Position numbers and translations under genes: made by a program. A DNA stretch of 64,000 nucleotides from Alphaproteobacteria bacterium (GTDB lineage: Bacteria > Pseudomonadota > Alphaproteobacteria > ATCC43930 > CGMCC-115725): the NCBI GenBank assembly GCA_030041385.1, contig JASHNY010000246.1, positions 1 through 64,000 of the forward strand, read 5' to 3'. Numbering within the stretch: the first letter of the stretch is position 1; the number at the start of each line of letters is the position of its first letter. Shown piece after piece: positions 27,889-37,479 of the stretch. The notes below the pieces were generated by a model, which was not told the DNA's origin, searched no databases, and worked only from the letters and a program-made list of their open reading frames with translations.

Positions 27889-29334
27889 CTACTCGGCCGC
27901 CTGGTTGTATTGCCGATAGACGGTCTGGCTGGGGCGGCCGATCAGAAACTTCTCGGCGCCGTCGTCGAGGGCGCGGCGGTAGACCGCGAGCGCGCCGTCG
28001 ATCGCCGCCACGGTCCGGTCGATGTCCTCGTCCTCGTGACTGTAGCTGACGACCAGCGACGGCATCAGCACACCGCGCCGGATCGTCTCTTGAAGGAACA
28101 GGCTGCGATACGCCTGGGACGGGCGATGCGCCGGGTCGAGCGTGTGGAAGAGGAGGCAGCAATCGCGGCCCTGCAGCCCGAAATATCCCGCCAGGTCGTG
28201 GCGCTGAATGACCTGCTCCAGCAGCTCCCGCAGGCGCGCACCCTGGCGGTAGAGCTTCTCGACCACCCCTTCCGTCTCATAGATGCGCATCGTGGCGATG
28301 GCCGCAGCGAGGGCATGGGTTTCCGCGCCGTGCGTTGTCGACAGCAGGAATACCCGCGGCCGGTCGGTATGCGTGAGCCCGCCGAGCCGCATCAATTCGG
28401 CCCGGCCGGCGAGCGCCGACACCGAAAACCCGTTCGCCAGCGCCTTGCCGAAGGTACTGAGATCGGGGGTGACGCCGTAGAGCTTTTGCGCGCCGTTTCT
28501 GTGCCAGCGAAAGCCGGTGATCATCTCGTCGAAGATCAATATCGCCCCTTCGGCACGACACAATTCCTGCAGGTGGTGAAGAAACTGGTCGCGCGGCTCC
28601 TCGGTGCGGGCCGGCTCCAGGATCACCGCGGCAATCTTCCCCGGATGCCGCTCGAACAGCGCCTTGACGCCGGCAAGGTCGTTGTAGCGGAAGGTCACGG
28701 TCAATTGCCGGACCGCGTCGGGGACGCCGGAATTCACCGGCGTCGTGCCGATGAACCAGTCGTCGGTGGAAAAGAACGGGTGGTCGGCGCAGCAGGCGAC
28801 CAGGTCGCGCCCGGTATAGGCGCGCGCCAGCCGCACGGCGCCGGAGGTGGCATCCGATCCGTCCTTGGAAAACTTGACCATTTCGGCGCCGTCGATCAGC
28901 GCCAGGAACTGTTCGGCACAGGCGACCTCGATCGGCGACGGGCGGGTGAAGTTGCAGCCCCGCGACAGTTCGCGCCTGACCGCTTCCAATACCGCCGGAT
29001 GGGCATGCCCGAGCCCGACAGTGCGGTTGCCCATCCCGTATTCGATGTATTCGCGCCCGTCCGTGTCCCACACGTGGCAACCGGCGCCGCGCGCTATGAA
29101 CGCGGGAGCCGCGAGCGGATACTGGTCGTCGCCCTTGGCATAGGTGTGGCAGCCGCCGGGTATGATGTCGTGAGCCCGTGCCTGCAGGTCGTGCGCGTTC
29201 GTCGCCCCGGCCTTGATGTCGTCCGGCACCGGTACCATCGGCCGCGACGTGCGTTCGACTCGGCCGTTCCAGGCGCGCGCCGTCGTCACCACGCCCGGCT
29301 CTACCCGGTCATCGGACCTCGCGATCTTCTGCAT
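27889..29334 (-). CDS. Class III aminotransferase (glutamate-1-semialdehyde 2,1-aminomutase-like)
   Basis: IIPGGCHTYAKGDDQYPLAAPAFIARGAGCHVWDTDGREYIEYGMGNRTVGLGHAHP...LIFDEMITGFRWHRNGAQKLYGVTPDLSTFGKALANGF. Confidence 0.92.
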   Translation of the reverse strand: MQKIARSDDRVEPGVVTTARAWNGRVERTSRPMVPVPDDIKAGATNAHDLQARAHDIIPGGCHTYAKGDDQYPLAAPAFIARGAGCHVWDTDGREYIEYGMGNRTVGLGHAHPAVLEAVRRELSRGCNFTRPSPIEVACAEQFLALIDGAEMVKFSKDGSDATSGAVRLARAYTGRDLVACCADHPFFSTDDWFIGTTPVNSGVPDAVRQLTVTFRYNDLAGVKALFERHPGKIAAVILEPARTEEPRDQFLHHLQELCRAEGAILIFDEMITGFRWHRNGAQKLYGVTPDLSTFGKALANGFSVSALAGRAELMRLGGLTHTDRPRVFLLSTTHGAETHALAAAIATMRIYETEGVVEKLYRQGARLRELLEQVIQRHDLAGYFGLQGRDCCLLFHTLDPAHRPSQAYRSLFLQETIRRGVLMPSLVVSYSHEDEDIDRTVAAIDGALAVYRRALDDGAEKFLIGRPSQTVYRQYNQAAE

Positions 29335-29453
29335 CTCTCGCTCGCATCACCATTGCCCGCCCGAGCCTAGTGCGCTCCACTTCCCGGCTCCTATCCGGTT
29401 ATGCGGCGCGCCGGATCGGCCATTAGGCGTACTGTGCTGCCGCCTTCGGCCGT

Positions 29454-30941
29454 TCAGCCGGCGCTGACGGCGAGGAGGCGGCTGACAAAGCGGGCCGCCG
29501 CCGGGTGGCGCCCGAGCGCTTGTGCGGCATGGTGGATCTCGTTGCCGACCGGATGCCCGGTAAGCCTCACGCCGGCCACCCAGCCGCAGATCGAAAGCGC
29601 CCCCGCGATCGCGCCAAGCGGCAACGACAGGCGGAAATCGAAGCCGTTAAGCGCGATAACCAGCAGGACGGGCAATATCGTGCAGGCGCTGGTTCCCGCG
29701 CTCTGCCGCAATGCCGTCGCCATTTCGCTCCAGGTGAAGGGGACATGGCGGCGGATGAACGACAGGCCGATATAGACCTGGAACGGAATGATCACGAGCT
29801 GGCTCGCGGCCATCGCCTCGACCCCGAGCGTACCCGCCGCGCACAACAGCGCCGCCGACAGCGGCAATGTGATCAGGCTGGCAAGAAAGGCATGGCGCAT
29901 CTCGCCGATGGCAAGCAGCAGCGGCTGGATCAGCACGACCGGGAACAAGGCCAAGGCCGACAAGGCCAGGATGCGCACAAGCGGAACCGCGCCGACCCAT
30001 TGCGGGCCGAGCACGAGCAGGACGATCGGGTGCGCGAGAATCCCGATCAGCAGTACCGCGGGCCAGTGGAACGCGGTGACGTAGGAAAACGCCTTCAGCA
30101 GCGGCTGCTTCAATCCGCGGCCGGCGCGGAACTCGGCGGCCAGAATGGGAAATGCGACGCTGAACAGCCCGGACAGGACGAACCTGTCGCTCATGCTTGA
30201 AATCGTTATCGCCCGGCGGTAGAGCCCGACCAGCCCCAGGGGCAGGATGCGCCCCAGCACGAGCTGCGGCAGCGCTTCGTAGAGCTTGTCGACCACGGTC
30301 ATCGCCCCGTTGTAGCCGCCGAACGCCCATGCCCGACGCCAGCATTCGAGCGTCGGCCGATAGACCCTGAAGTCATGGCGATAGAGCAGCGCCAAGCCGA
30401 CCGTGGTGCAGCTTGTCGCGAACGAAGCCCAGGCAATGCACAGAAAGCTGAAACCCAGCGCCGCCAGAACGATGGTTACAACGGCGCCCACGCCGAGCGC
30501 CGTGACATTGATGGCGGCCAGCGCGTCATAGGCGAGGTCGCGGCGCAGCAGGGTGGTGATCGGAGCGCCGACGGTATCGACGAGCAGGGCCACCGCCGTT
30601 ACGCGGACAAAGAACGCCAGCGCCGGCTCCTGATAAAGCTCGGCAAACCGGCGCGAGACCAGGAAGAGCACCGCGGCGATCGCCAGTGTCAGGCCGAATT
30701 GCACCGTGAATGCGGTGCGGACATCGGAGAGCTTCACCTCCTTGTCCTGCACCAGAAAACCGGTCGCGGCAAATTCCTTCAGCGACAACGCGATGGTGAT
30801 CAGCGCCAGCCCGATCGCGGATGCGCCGACCTCGGTCGGCGTCAACAGGCGCGACACGATCGCCATCATCACGAAGTTGAGCACCAGGCCGATATAGCGT
30901 TCTACGGAAGCGAAGAAGAGGGCCCGCCGAATTCCGCTCAT
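29454..30941 (-). CDS. Wzx-like polysaccharide flippase (MOP superfamily)
   Basis: RALFFASVERYIGLVLNFVMMAIVSRLLTPTEVGASAIGLALITIALSLKEFAATGFLVQ; about 12 hydrophobic segments. Confidence 0.9.
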   Translation of the reverse strand: MSGIRRALFFASVERYIGLVLNFVMMAIVSRLLTPTEVGASAIGLALITIALSLKEFAATGFLVQDKEVKLSDVRTAFTVQFGLTLAIAAVLFLVSRRFAELYQEPALAFFVRVTAVALLVDTVGAPITTLLRRDLAYDALAAINVTALGVGAVVTIVLAALGFSFLCIAWASFATSCTTVGLALLYRHDFRVYRPTLECWRRAWAFGGYNGAMTVVDKLYEALPQLVLGRILPLGLVGLYRRAITISSMSDRFVLSGLFSVAFPILAAEFRAGRGLKQPLLKAFSYVTAFHWPAVLLIGILAHPIVLLVLGPQWVGAVPLVRILALSALALFPVVLIQPLLLAIGEMRHAFLASLITLPLSAALLCAAGTLGVEAMAASQLVIIPFQVYIGLSFIRRHVPFTWSEMATALRQSAGTSACTILPVLLVIALNGFDFRLSLPLGAIAGALSICGWVAGVRLTGHPVGNEIHHAAQALGRHPAAARFVSRLLAVSAG

Positions 30942-31201
30942 GCGGCCGATTTCCCTGTACCGTGACGTATCGGCGAGGCAGCCTTCCGGCCGTCCCGATG
31001 GATCGCGCGCCGCCGGAGCTGAAATGTTCCACAATTGGCTTCGTATTACCGTTGAGCCGACCAGCGGACGCCGATTTCGTCGGCGACACTAGCGTAGGCG
31101 CCCGCGGCTCACATCTCAGGAAAAAGCGTGAGACTCCCTCCTCCGAATGGTGCCGGCGACGCCGCCGCGGTTGTGTTGGCAGGCAACTGCCGACCCGGGT
31201 G

Positions 31202-33139
31202 TCACGCTCCGCCGTTGCCGGACCAGACGATGTGCGGAATGTTCTTCCCGCCGGGATAGCGGATGCACCCGTCCGGCCCGGCGGCGGGATGACAGGTGTT
31301 GCCGATGCCGACAAAGGTCGAATTGGTGACGTTGACGCTGTTGACCCGCGAGAAATAGACGCGGTCGCCATCGGCCAGGGTCGCGCCTTTCACGTCGATA
31401 TAGATGTTCCTGGCGTCGCCGGTGATAGAGGTGACGGTGGCGCCGCGCACGAGCGCGCCATTGCGCACCAGGGTCGAGCCGTCGCCCCAATCGCTCGTCA
31501 CCCGCTGCGCCATCGTGCCGGGATAGCCCATGTCGCCGCAGCCGCGCGGGTCCTTTACGCATTTGGAGACGGCAAGGCGGGTGTTCGGCCCGTTGGGGCC
31601 GCTCTGCAGCGCGAGGCCGGGAGCGCCGATCGTGTAGGCGAACCCGGCCCACGCATCGATGGCCGCATTTCCCGGTGCGCCGCTGCCCTTGAACGTAACG
31701 TCGTCGAAGGAGACATGGTCGGTAAGACCAACCCGGTCGAGCTCCATGTCGGGCTGGGGCCCCGTCGGCCGCTCGGCCGCGGTCAGCACCGCGCCGCCGT
31801 CGATGATGCAGTTGAGCGCCGCACAGGACAGCCTGCCTGCGCCGTCCCCGCCGTATCGCCCGCCCGACGCATGCCAGACCAGTTGGCCGCTATGGAGAAG
31901 CGAATTGACGAACGTGTCGTTGACGTAGGTCGCCTTGGCAATGATCTTGTCGGCTTCTTCGTAAAACGCGCTGCTGTTGGTCAGCGTAAAGTCGCGCATC
32001 TCGCCGGTGTCGAGCGCGCCGTCGAAGACAAGGTCGTTGCCGCGCGCATCGATGGCGCCGGCGAATTCCCAGCCGTCGCTGTAGCGGTTCAGAAACGGCG
32101 ATCGCGGGTTGCGGAGAAAGTGGATGCCGTCGAGCTCGAAATTCTCGGTGACCGGCTTCACCGGGGTGTCGATGTTGACGATGCGCGCCGGACCAACCTG
32201 CCCTTCACCGATCGGGCTGCGCGACGCAGCGGTGTAGAGGGTTGCCCCGCTGTAAGGCCGCGTTGCCAGGTGATCGAAGGCGAGCGGCGTGTCGAGATCG
32301 ATGACCCCGGTCGCCGGATCGATGGCCGTGACCTTGGCAAAATCGTAATAGCGCATGTTCGGAGGGTAGCTCCCCATGCTGTCCTGGATATACGACATCA
32401 CCAGGACCCAGCGCCCGACGTAGAAATTTCTCGCGTCCGCCGGCGATTTGAGCGTGACCCGCCTGGCCCCGGCTCTCGCGGTGTCGATCAGGTAGCCATA
32501 GGCATCGGTCGGATAGCGATGATCGAAGACGCCGTAGAACGAGTCGCCGAAGAAGTCGTAGTTGGTGCGGCCGGCGACGTCATAGTGAAAATACTGCGCG
32601 TTGACGTTCTGCAGGATTGTCGCCCCCGAGCCGGCGCCAACGACCTTGATGTTGCGGATCAGCATCGTGAACGAGTTCCAGGTGTACTGCAGCTTGTTGC
32701 AGGCCGCAATCTGCAGCACGATCCTGTTGTCGATGCTGGCGTCTGGATAGGCGTCGCCGGCACCCCGCCAGCCGCCGCCCACCGATATGTAATTCCCGCC
32801 GGCATAGCCCGGCTCGGCCGGCCGCGTATGCCGCTGCGCCTCCGCATTGAAGGACCGCAACGCCAGATCGTTGCGCCAGATCTGCGTCGGCGTCAGGCTG
32901 GTGCCGCAGACCGCATGGATAGGCAGGCTCCGACAGGTGCCGCGCGAGGCGGTGCACCGGCCGGTCAATAAGTCGTAGGTGAAGGTTATCGGCGCGGTGC
33001 GATCGGCGGCATGCGGCTGCACAGCGCGGGTCGATGGCTGCACCGCCGCCGCCGCGACGGCGGCATGCTGCTCCCATGCTAAAACGATCGCCATCGCCAG
33101 GGCGAGGACCACTCCCGGCGCATGCAACGTCATCTTCAT
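31202..33139 (-). CDS. Secreted protein, probable right-handed beta-helix, function unknown
   Basis: Signal peptide MKMTLHAPGVVLALAMAIVLAWEQHAAVAAAA; repeated short strand-like units (FELDGIHFLRN, DFTLTNSSAFYEEAD, SFDDVTFKGSGAPGN, SVNVTNSTFVGIGN). Confidence 0.6.
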   Translation of the reverse strand: MKMTLHAPGVVLALAMAIVLAWEQHAAVAAAAVQPSTRAVQPHAADRTAPITFTYDLLTGRCTASRGTCRSLPIHAVCGTSLTPTQIWRNDLALRSFNAEAQRHTRPAEPGYAGGNYISVGGGWRGAGDAYPDASIDNRIVLQIAACNKLQYTWNSFTMLIRNIKVVGAGSGATILQNVNAQYFHYDVAGRTNYDFFGDSFYGVFDHRYPTDAYGYLIDTARAGARRVTLKSPADARNFYVGRWVLVMSYIQDSMGSYPPNMRYYDFAKVTAIDPATGVIDLDTPLAFDHLATRPYSGATLYTAASRSPIGEGQVGPARIVNIDTPVKPVTENFELDGIHFLRNPRSPFLNRYSDGWEFAGAIDARGNDLVFDGALDTGEMRDFTLTNSSAFYEEADKIIAKATYVNDTFVNSLLHSGQLVWHASGGRYGGDGAGRLSCAALNCIIDGGAVLTAAERPTGPQPDMELDRVGLTDHVSFDDVTFKGSGAPGNAAIDAWAGFAYTIGAPGLALQSGPNGPNTRLAVSKCVKDPRGCGDMGYPGTMAQRVTSDWGDGSTLVRNGALVRGATVTSITGDARNIYIDVKGATLADGDRVYFSRVNSVNVTNSTFVGIGNTCHPAAGPDGCIRYPGGKNIPHIVWSGNGGA

Positions 33140-33491
33140 CTGCTACCGATCCGATCGATGATGCGCCGGTTCTGGAGGGCGCCGACCCTCAACCGACCCT
33201 CACATGCACCGGGCGCGCGCGCCGGCATCCATCCGTGGCAAGACCGCCCGCTGAATTCGATTTGGATTTCAAGTAATCCGAGTAGATTATCCAGGATTCT
33301 GCCAATTTATACCGATATCACCGATGCATCAAAGGTCATGCATCGGCGAAAATCGGCGGCACTATTACCGAGGTCAGCTCGTACCCCTTTTGATCGAAAC
33401 GATTTACCCCTCCCGCCCAATTTCCGCCCTTGCACGCTATACGGGTTGCGCCCAGCATTCCGCGGCCTGTGTGGTGCCAAGGACAATCCAA

Positions 33492-34493
33492 ATGACGCGT
33501 CAGCCAACTCCCGAATCCTCCCGGGACAACGCCATCTTTTCTCTCGATAACAAGCGCGTCTGGGTCGCGGGTCACCGCGGCATGGTGGGAAGCGCGCTGA
33601 TGCGCCGGCTTCGGCGTGAGCGGTGCGAGCTGTTGACCGTCGCCCGTGGCGAACTCGATTTGCGGCGCCAGGCGGAAGTCGAACACTGGATGCGGGAGTC
33701 GCAGCCGCAGGTCGTGCTGATCGCCGCCGCGACGGTGGGCGGCATCCACGCCAATCGCAGCCGCGCCGACGAATTCATCTACGACAATTTGGCGATTGCG
33801 ATGAACGTCGTGCACACCGCCGCCGAGATCGGCGTCGAGAAGCTCTTGTTTCTCGGGTCGTCCTGCATCTATCCCAAATTGTGCACTCAGCCGATGACCG
33901 AAGACCAGCTGCTGTCCGGGCCGCTCGAACCGACAAACCAGTGGTACGCGATCGCGAAACTGGCCGGGCTGATGCTGGCCAAGGCCTATCGGGTGCGCCA
34001 CGGCATGGATTTCGTCGCGGCGTTGCCGACCAACCTTTACGGCCCGGGCGACAATTTCGACCTGCAGCAGGGTCACGTCATCGCTGCGCTGCTGCGCAAA
34101 TTGCACGAGGCAAAGGTCAGGGGCGACAGGTCCGTCGAGATCTGGGGCACCGGCCTGCCGCGGCGGGAGTTTCTGCACGTCGACGATTTGGCCGACGCGC
34201 TGGTGTACCTGCTGACCCATTACAGCGGCGAAGAGCCGGTCAATATCGGCAGCGGCCACGAGGTTTCGATCGCAGAGCTGGCGAGCCTTGCGGCAGAGGT
34301 GGTCGGTTATCACGGCGAGCTTGTCTACAACACCTCGATGCCCGACGGCCCGCCGCGCAAGCTGCTCGACGTGACCCGGATGACCGAACTCGGCTGGCGG
34401 CCGCGGACCCCGCTGTTCAAGGGATTGCAGGACGCTTATGCCTGCTATCTGAGCCAATTGCCGCGGCCGGCTCCGATCGACATGGTGGCTTGA
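33492..34493 (+). CDS. fcl: GDP-L-fucose synthase
   Basis: KRVWVAGHRGMVGSALMRRL...AATVGGIHANRSRADEFIYDNLAIAMNVVHTA...LFLGSSCIYPKLCTQPMTED..LLSGPLEPTNQWYAIAKLAG. Confidence 0.95.
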   Translation: MTRQPTPESSRDNAIFSLDNKRVWVAGHRGMVGSALMRRLRRERCELLTVARGELDLRRQAEVEHWMRESQPQVVLIAAATVGGIHANRSRADEFIYDNLAIAMNVVHTAAEIGVEKLLFLGSSCIYPKLCTQPMTEDQLLSGPLEPTNQWYAIAKLAGLMLAKAYRVRHGMDFVAALPTNLYGPGDNFDLQQGHVIAALLRKLHEAKVRGDRSVEIWGTGLPRREFLHVDDLADALVYLLTHYSGEEPVNIGSGHEVSIAELASLAAEVVGYHGELVYNTSMPDGPPRKLLDVTRMTELGWRPRTPLFKGLQDAYACYLSQLPRPAPIDMVA

Positions 34494-34526
34494 AGCGCAG
34501 CGGAAAAACGGCGGGCGAGGCAGCCG

Positions 34527-36350
34527 ATGTGCGGCATCATTGGGATTCTGGGCAATCGTCCGGTCGTACCGCTGCTGATCGACGCGCTGAAGCGGCTCGA
34601 ATACCGCGGCTACGACTCGGCCGGCATCGCCACCCTGGTCAATGGCCATATCGACCGGCGCCGGGCGCAAGGCAAGCTGCAAAACCTCGAAGCGCGGCTC
34701 GACCGCGAACCGCTCGGCGGCACCGTCGGCATCGGCCATACCCGCTGGGCGACTCATGGTCGGCCCAACGAAGCAAACGCCCATCCCCACGCCAACGAGC
34801 GCGTGGCGGTGGTGCATAACGGCATCATCGAGAACTTCCGTCCATTGCGGGCTGAGCTGGAACAGAACGGCCGGCGCTTCGAGACCGAAACCGATACCGA
34901 GGCCGTCGCGCACCTGCTAGCTCATCACCTCGACCGCCAGATGACGCCGGAAGAGGCGGTGATGGCGACCCTGGCGCGGCTCGAAGGGGCGTTTGCGCTG
35001 GCCATCATCTTTGCCGGGCGGCACGACCTCGTCATCGGCGCCCGGCGTGGCAGCCCGCTCGCCGTCGGCTACGGCGACGGCGAGTTGTTCATCGGTTCGG
35101 ACGCGCTGGCGTTGGCGCCGCTGACCAGCCGCATCTGCTATCTCGAGGAAGGCGACTGGACGGTCCTGCGCAACGGCACCGCGACGATCTTCGACTCCCA
35201 CAATCGCCGGGTCGACCGCCCGATCAGCCAGACCCGCCTGTCGGGGGCGCTGATCGGCAAGGGCGGGTATCGGCATTACATGCAGAAGGAGATTTTCGAG
35301 CAGCCGGCGGTCATCGGCGACACCGTGCGCAGCTACCTCAACCCGCTGACGCGCGAGGTGACGCTGCCGGAGTGCGGCGTCGATCTCGCGAGTGTGCCGC
35401 GGCTGGCGATTTCGGCGTGCGGTACCGCCTTCTATGCCGGGCTGGTCGGCCGGTACTGGCTGGAATCGCTCGCCCGGCTGCCGGTGGAGGCCGATGTGGC
35501 GAGCGAATTCCGCTACCGCGAGGCGCCACTGCCCGAAGGCGGGGCGGCACTGTTCATCTCGCAATCGGGCGAAACCATCGACACCCTGGCGGCATTGCGC
35601 TACGCCAAGACCCAGGGCCAGCACATCCTGGCGATCGTCAACCAGGCGGAGAGTGCGATCGCGCGCGAGGCGGATACGCTTCTGCCGACGCTGGCCGGCC
35701 CCGAGATCGGCGTCGCCTCGACCAAGGCGTTCACGACCCAGCTTACCGTGCTGGCGTGCCTGGCGATCCGGCTGGCGCACGACCGCGGCCGGATCACGCC
35801 GACGCAGCGGCTGGCGCTGTCGGAAGCGCTGATCGAATTGCCGACGCTTGCCGCCCAGGTGTTGCAGCACGACGAAGCGGTCGCAGCCATCGCGCGCGAG
35901 CTTGCCGAGGTCCGCGACGTTCTCTACCTCGGCCGCGGCACGATGTATCCGCTGGCCCTCGAAGGAGCGCTGAAGCTAAAGGAAATCAGCTACATCCATG
36001 CCGACGGCTACCCCGCCGGCGAAATGAAGCACGGTCCGATCGCGCTGATCGAAGACGGCACGCCGGTCATCGTTTGCGGGCCCTCCGGGCCGCTCTTCGA
36101 GAAGACCGTCGGCAATGTGCAGGAGGCTGCGGCACGTGGCGGACGGGTGATCCTGTTGACCGACGCGGCGGGCCGAGCCGAGCTCGGCGACAGCGCGGCG
36201 CATGTGATCGAATTGCCGAGCGCCGACCCTTTCGTCGCCCCGATCCTCTATGCCTTGCCGATCCAGCTTCTCGCCTACCATGCAGCAGTCACCAAGGGCA
36301 CCGACGTCGATCAGCCGCGAAACCTCGCCAAGAGCGTGACCGTCGAATAG
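34527..36350 (+). CDS. glmS: Glutamine--fructose-6-phosphate aminotransferase (isomerizing)
   Basis: MCGIIGILGNRPVVPLLIDALKRLEYRGYDSAGIATL...ISQSGETIDTLAALRYAK...NLAKSVTVE. Confidence 0.97.
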   Translation: MCGIIGILGNRPVVPLLIDALKRLEYRGYDSAGIATLVNGHIDRRRAQGKLQNLEARLDREPLGGTVGIGHTRWATHGRPNEANAHPHANERVAVVHNGIIENFRPLRAELEQNGRRFETETDTEAVAHLLAHHLDRQMTPEEAVMATLARLEGAFALAIIFAGRHDLVIGARRGSPLAVGYGDGELFIGSDALALAPLTSRICYLEEGDWTVLRNGTATIFDSHNRRVDRPISQTRLSGALIGKGGYRHYMQKEIFEQPAVIGDTVRSYLNPLTREVTLPECGVDLASVPRLAISACGTAFYAGLVGRYWLESLARLPVEADVASEFRYREAPLPEGGAALFISQSGETIDTLAALRYAKTQGQHILAIVNQAESAIAREADTLLPTLAGPEIGVASTKAFTTQLTVLACLAIRLAHDRGRITPTQRLALSEALIELPTLAAQVLQHDEAVAAIARELAEVRDVLYLGRGTMYPLALEGALKLKEISYIHADGYPAGEMKHGPIALIEDGTPVIVCGPSGPLFEKTVGNVQEAAARGGRVILLTDAAGRAELGDSAAHVIELPSADPFVAPILYALPIQLLAYHAAVTKGTDVDQPRNLAKSVTVE

Positions 36351-36392
36351 AAGCGGCGGCCTCGCGGACGGCGAGGAAATCCGCCCTCTCAT

Positions 36393-36428
36393 TAATTAAA
36401 CAGAATACTGTAATTAAACAGAATACTG
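36393..36428. repeat. Two perfect tandem copies of TAATTAAACAGAATACTG (18 bp)
   Basis: Copies at 36393-36410 and 36411-36428, AT-rich, upstream of the 36457 gene. Confidence 0.92.
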
Positions 36429-36456
36429 TCGATCCGTATTCGGGGGGAGAAGATCG

Positions 36457-37332
36457 ATGCTGGTCACCGCCCTGCGTTATTTCTCCAGGCACCCCGTTCT
36501 CGCCTTCGGCGCCGTCGCTAGCCACCCGCGCGAGGCGGTGATGCGGCTGTACGATGTGTATCTCGACCGCCGCGAGCGCCGCGGCGTCTGCAGATATGAA
36601 GCCGTGCCCGATTGGGAACAGCGCCTCCACCGGCTTTTAGGCATCGCGTTTCCCTGCGCTGCGATACAGGAATTTACCGCGTTATGGCACGACGTCGTAG
36701 GGTCGATGAGAGGCAGGGGCCTGCGCGTCGGCCCCGAGACGTTCCTCGGCTGGAATGACGGCGATCCCGGATTGGTCAGGGCGATCTGGTGCCTGGTCCG
36801 GCATCTGCGCCCGAGCCGGGTCATCGAGACCGGGGTCGCGCACGGCTTCACCTCCCGCTTCATCCTGGAGGCGCTGGAACGGAATGGCGAGGGCCACCTC
36901 TGGAGCATCGACCTTCCGCCGCTCGATCCGGTGCTGGGCGCCGAGGTCGGCGTCGCCGTCGAACAGCGCCACCCCGCTCGGTGGTCGTACATCAGGGGCA
37001 CAAGCCGGCAGCGCCTGCCCCGATTGATTGCGGAAGTCGGCGAGATCGACCTGTTCGTGCACGACAGCCTGCACAGCGAGCACAATCTGCGCTTCGAGCT
37101 CGACCGGGCCTGGGCCGCGCTGCGGCCGGGCGGCGCGATCGTCGTCGACGACATGGACGTAAACTGGGGCTTCCGCTCGTTCCTGGAGCGGTTTTCCGGT
37201 CACCGCTCGCTGGTTTGCGAGGCCGAGCCGCTAAGCCCCGACCTCCGGCGCTTCAATGGAAAGGGGCTGTTCGGCATCATCGTGAAGGACCCTCCCGCGT
37301 CGCAAGCCGAGCCGCAACCGGGTCTTTGCTAG
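36457..37332 (+). CDS. Class I SAM-dependent methyltransferase (CmcI-like)
   Basis: HLRPSRVIETGVAHGFTSRFILEALERNGEGHLWSIDLPPLDP...IDLFVHDSLHSEHNLRFELDRAWAALRPGGAIVVDDMDVN. Confidence 0.85.
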   Translation: MLVTALRYFSRHPVLAFGAVASHPREAVMRLYDVYLDRRERRGVCRYEAVPDWEQRLHRLLGIAFPCAAIQEFTALWHDVVGSMRGRGLRVGPETFLGWNDGDPGLVRAIWCLVRHLRPSRVIETGVAHGFTSRFILEALERNGEGHLWSIDLPPLDPVLGAEVGVAVEQRHPARWSYIRGTSRQRLPRLIAEVGEIDLFVHDSLHSEHNLRFELDRAWAALRPGGAIVVDDMDVNWGFRSFLERFSGHRSLVCEAEPLSPDLRRFNGKGLFGIIVKDPPASQAEPQPGLC

Positions 37333-37372
37333 ACCGTGGTCCATTCACGTCGAAACACCTTTAGCTTTCGTC

Positions 37373-37395
37373 ATGCCCGGACTTGATCCGGGCAT
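37373..37395. repeat. Inverted repeat ATGCCCGG-acttgat-CCGGGCAT (alphaproteobacterial intergenic palindrome type)
   Basis: Perfect 8-bp arms; part of a composite intergenic repeat between convergent genes. Confidence 0.75.
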
Positions 37396-37432
37396 CTGCG
37401 AGGAGTGTCACATCGCTTCGCTGGCGCCCCAG

Positions 37433-37466
37433 ATGGCCGGGTCACCCCCGGACGGCCGCCCTGCGG
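37433..37466. repeat. Dispersed 34-bp repeat copy A (atggccgggtcacccccggacggccgccctgcgg)
   Basis: 33/34 identity with 57754-57787. Confidence 0.85.
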
Positions 37467-37479
37467 AAGCAGCGGGCGG

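Noticed and set aside
25322-27919. 865-aa + strand ORF
   Set aside because: Antisense to the SDR epimerase and the DUF4038 gene; composition typical of high-GC shadow ORFs.
30962-32971. 669-aa + strand ORF
   Set aside because: Antisense to the secreted 645-aa protein, which has a signal peptide and balanced composition.
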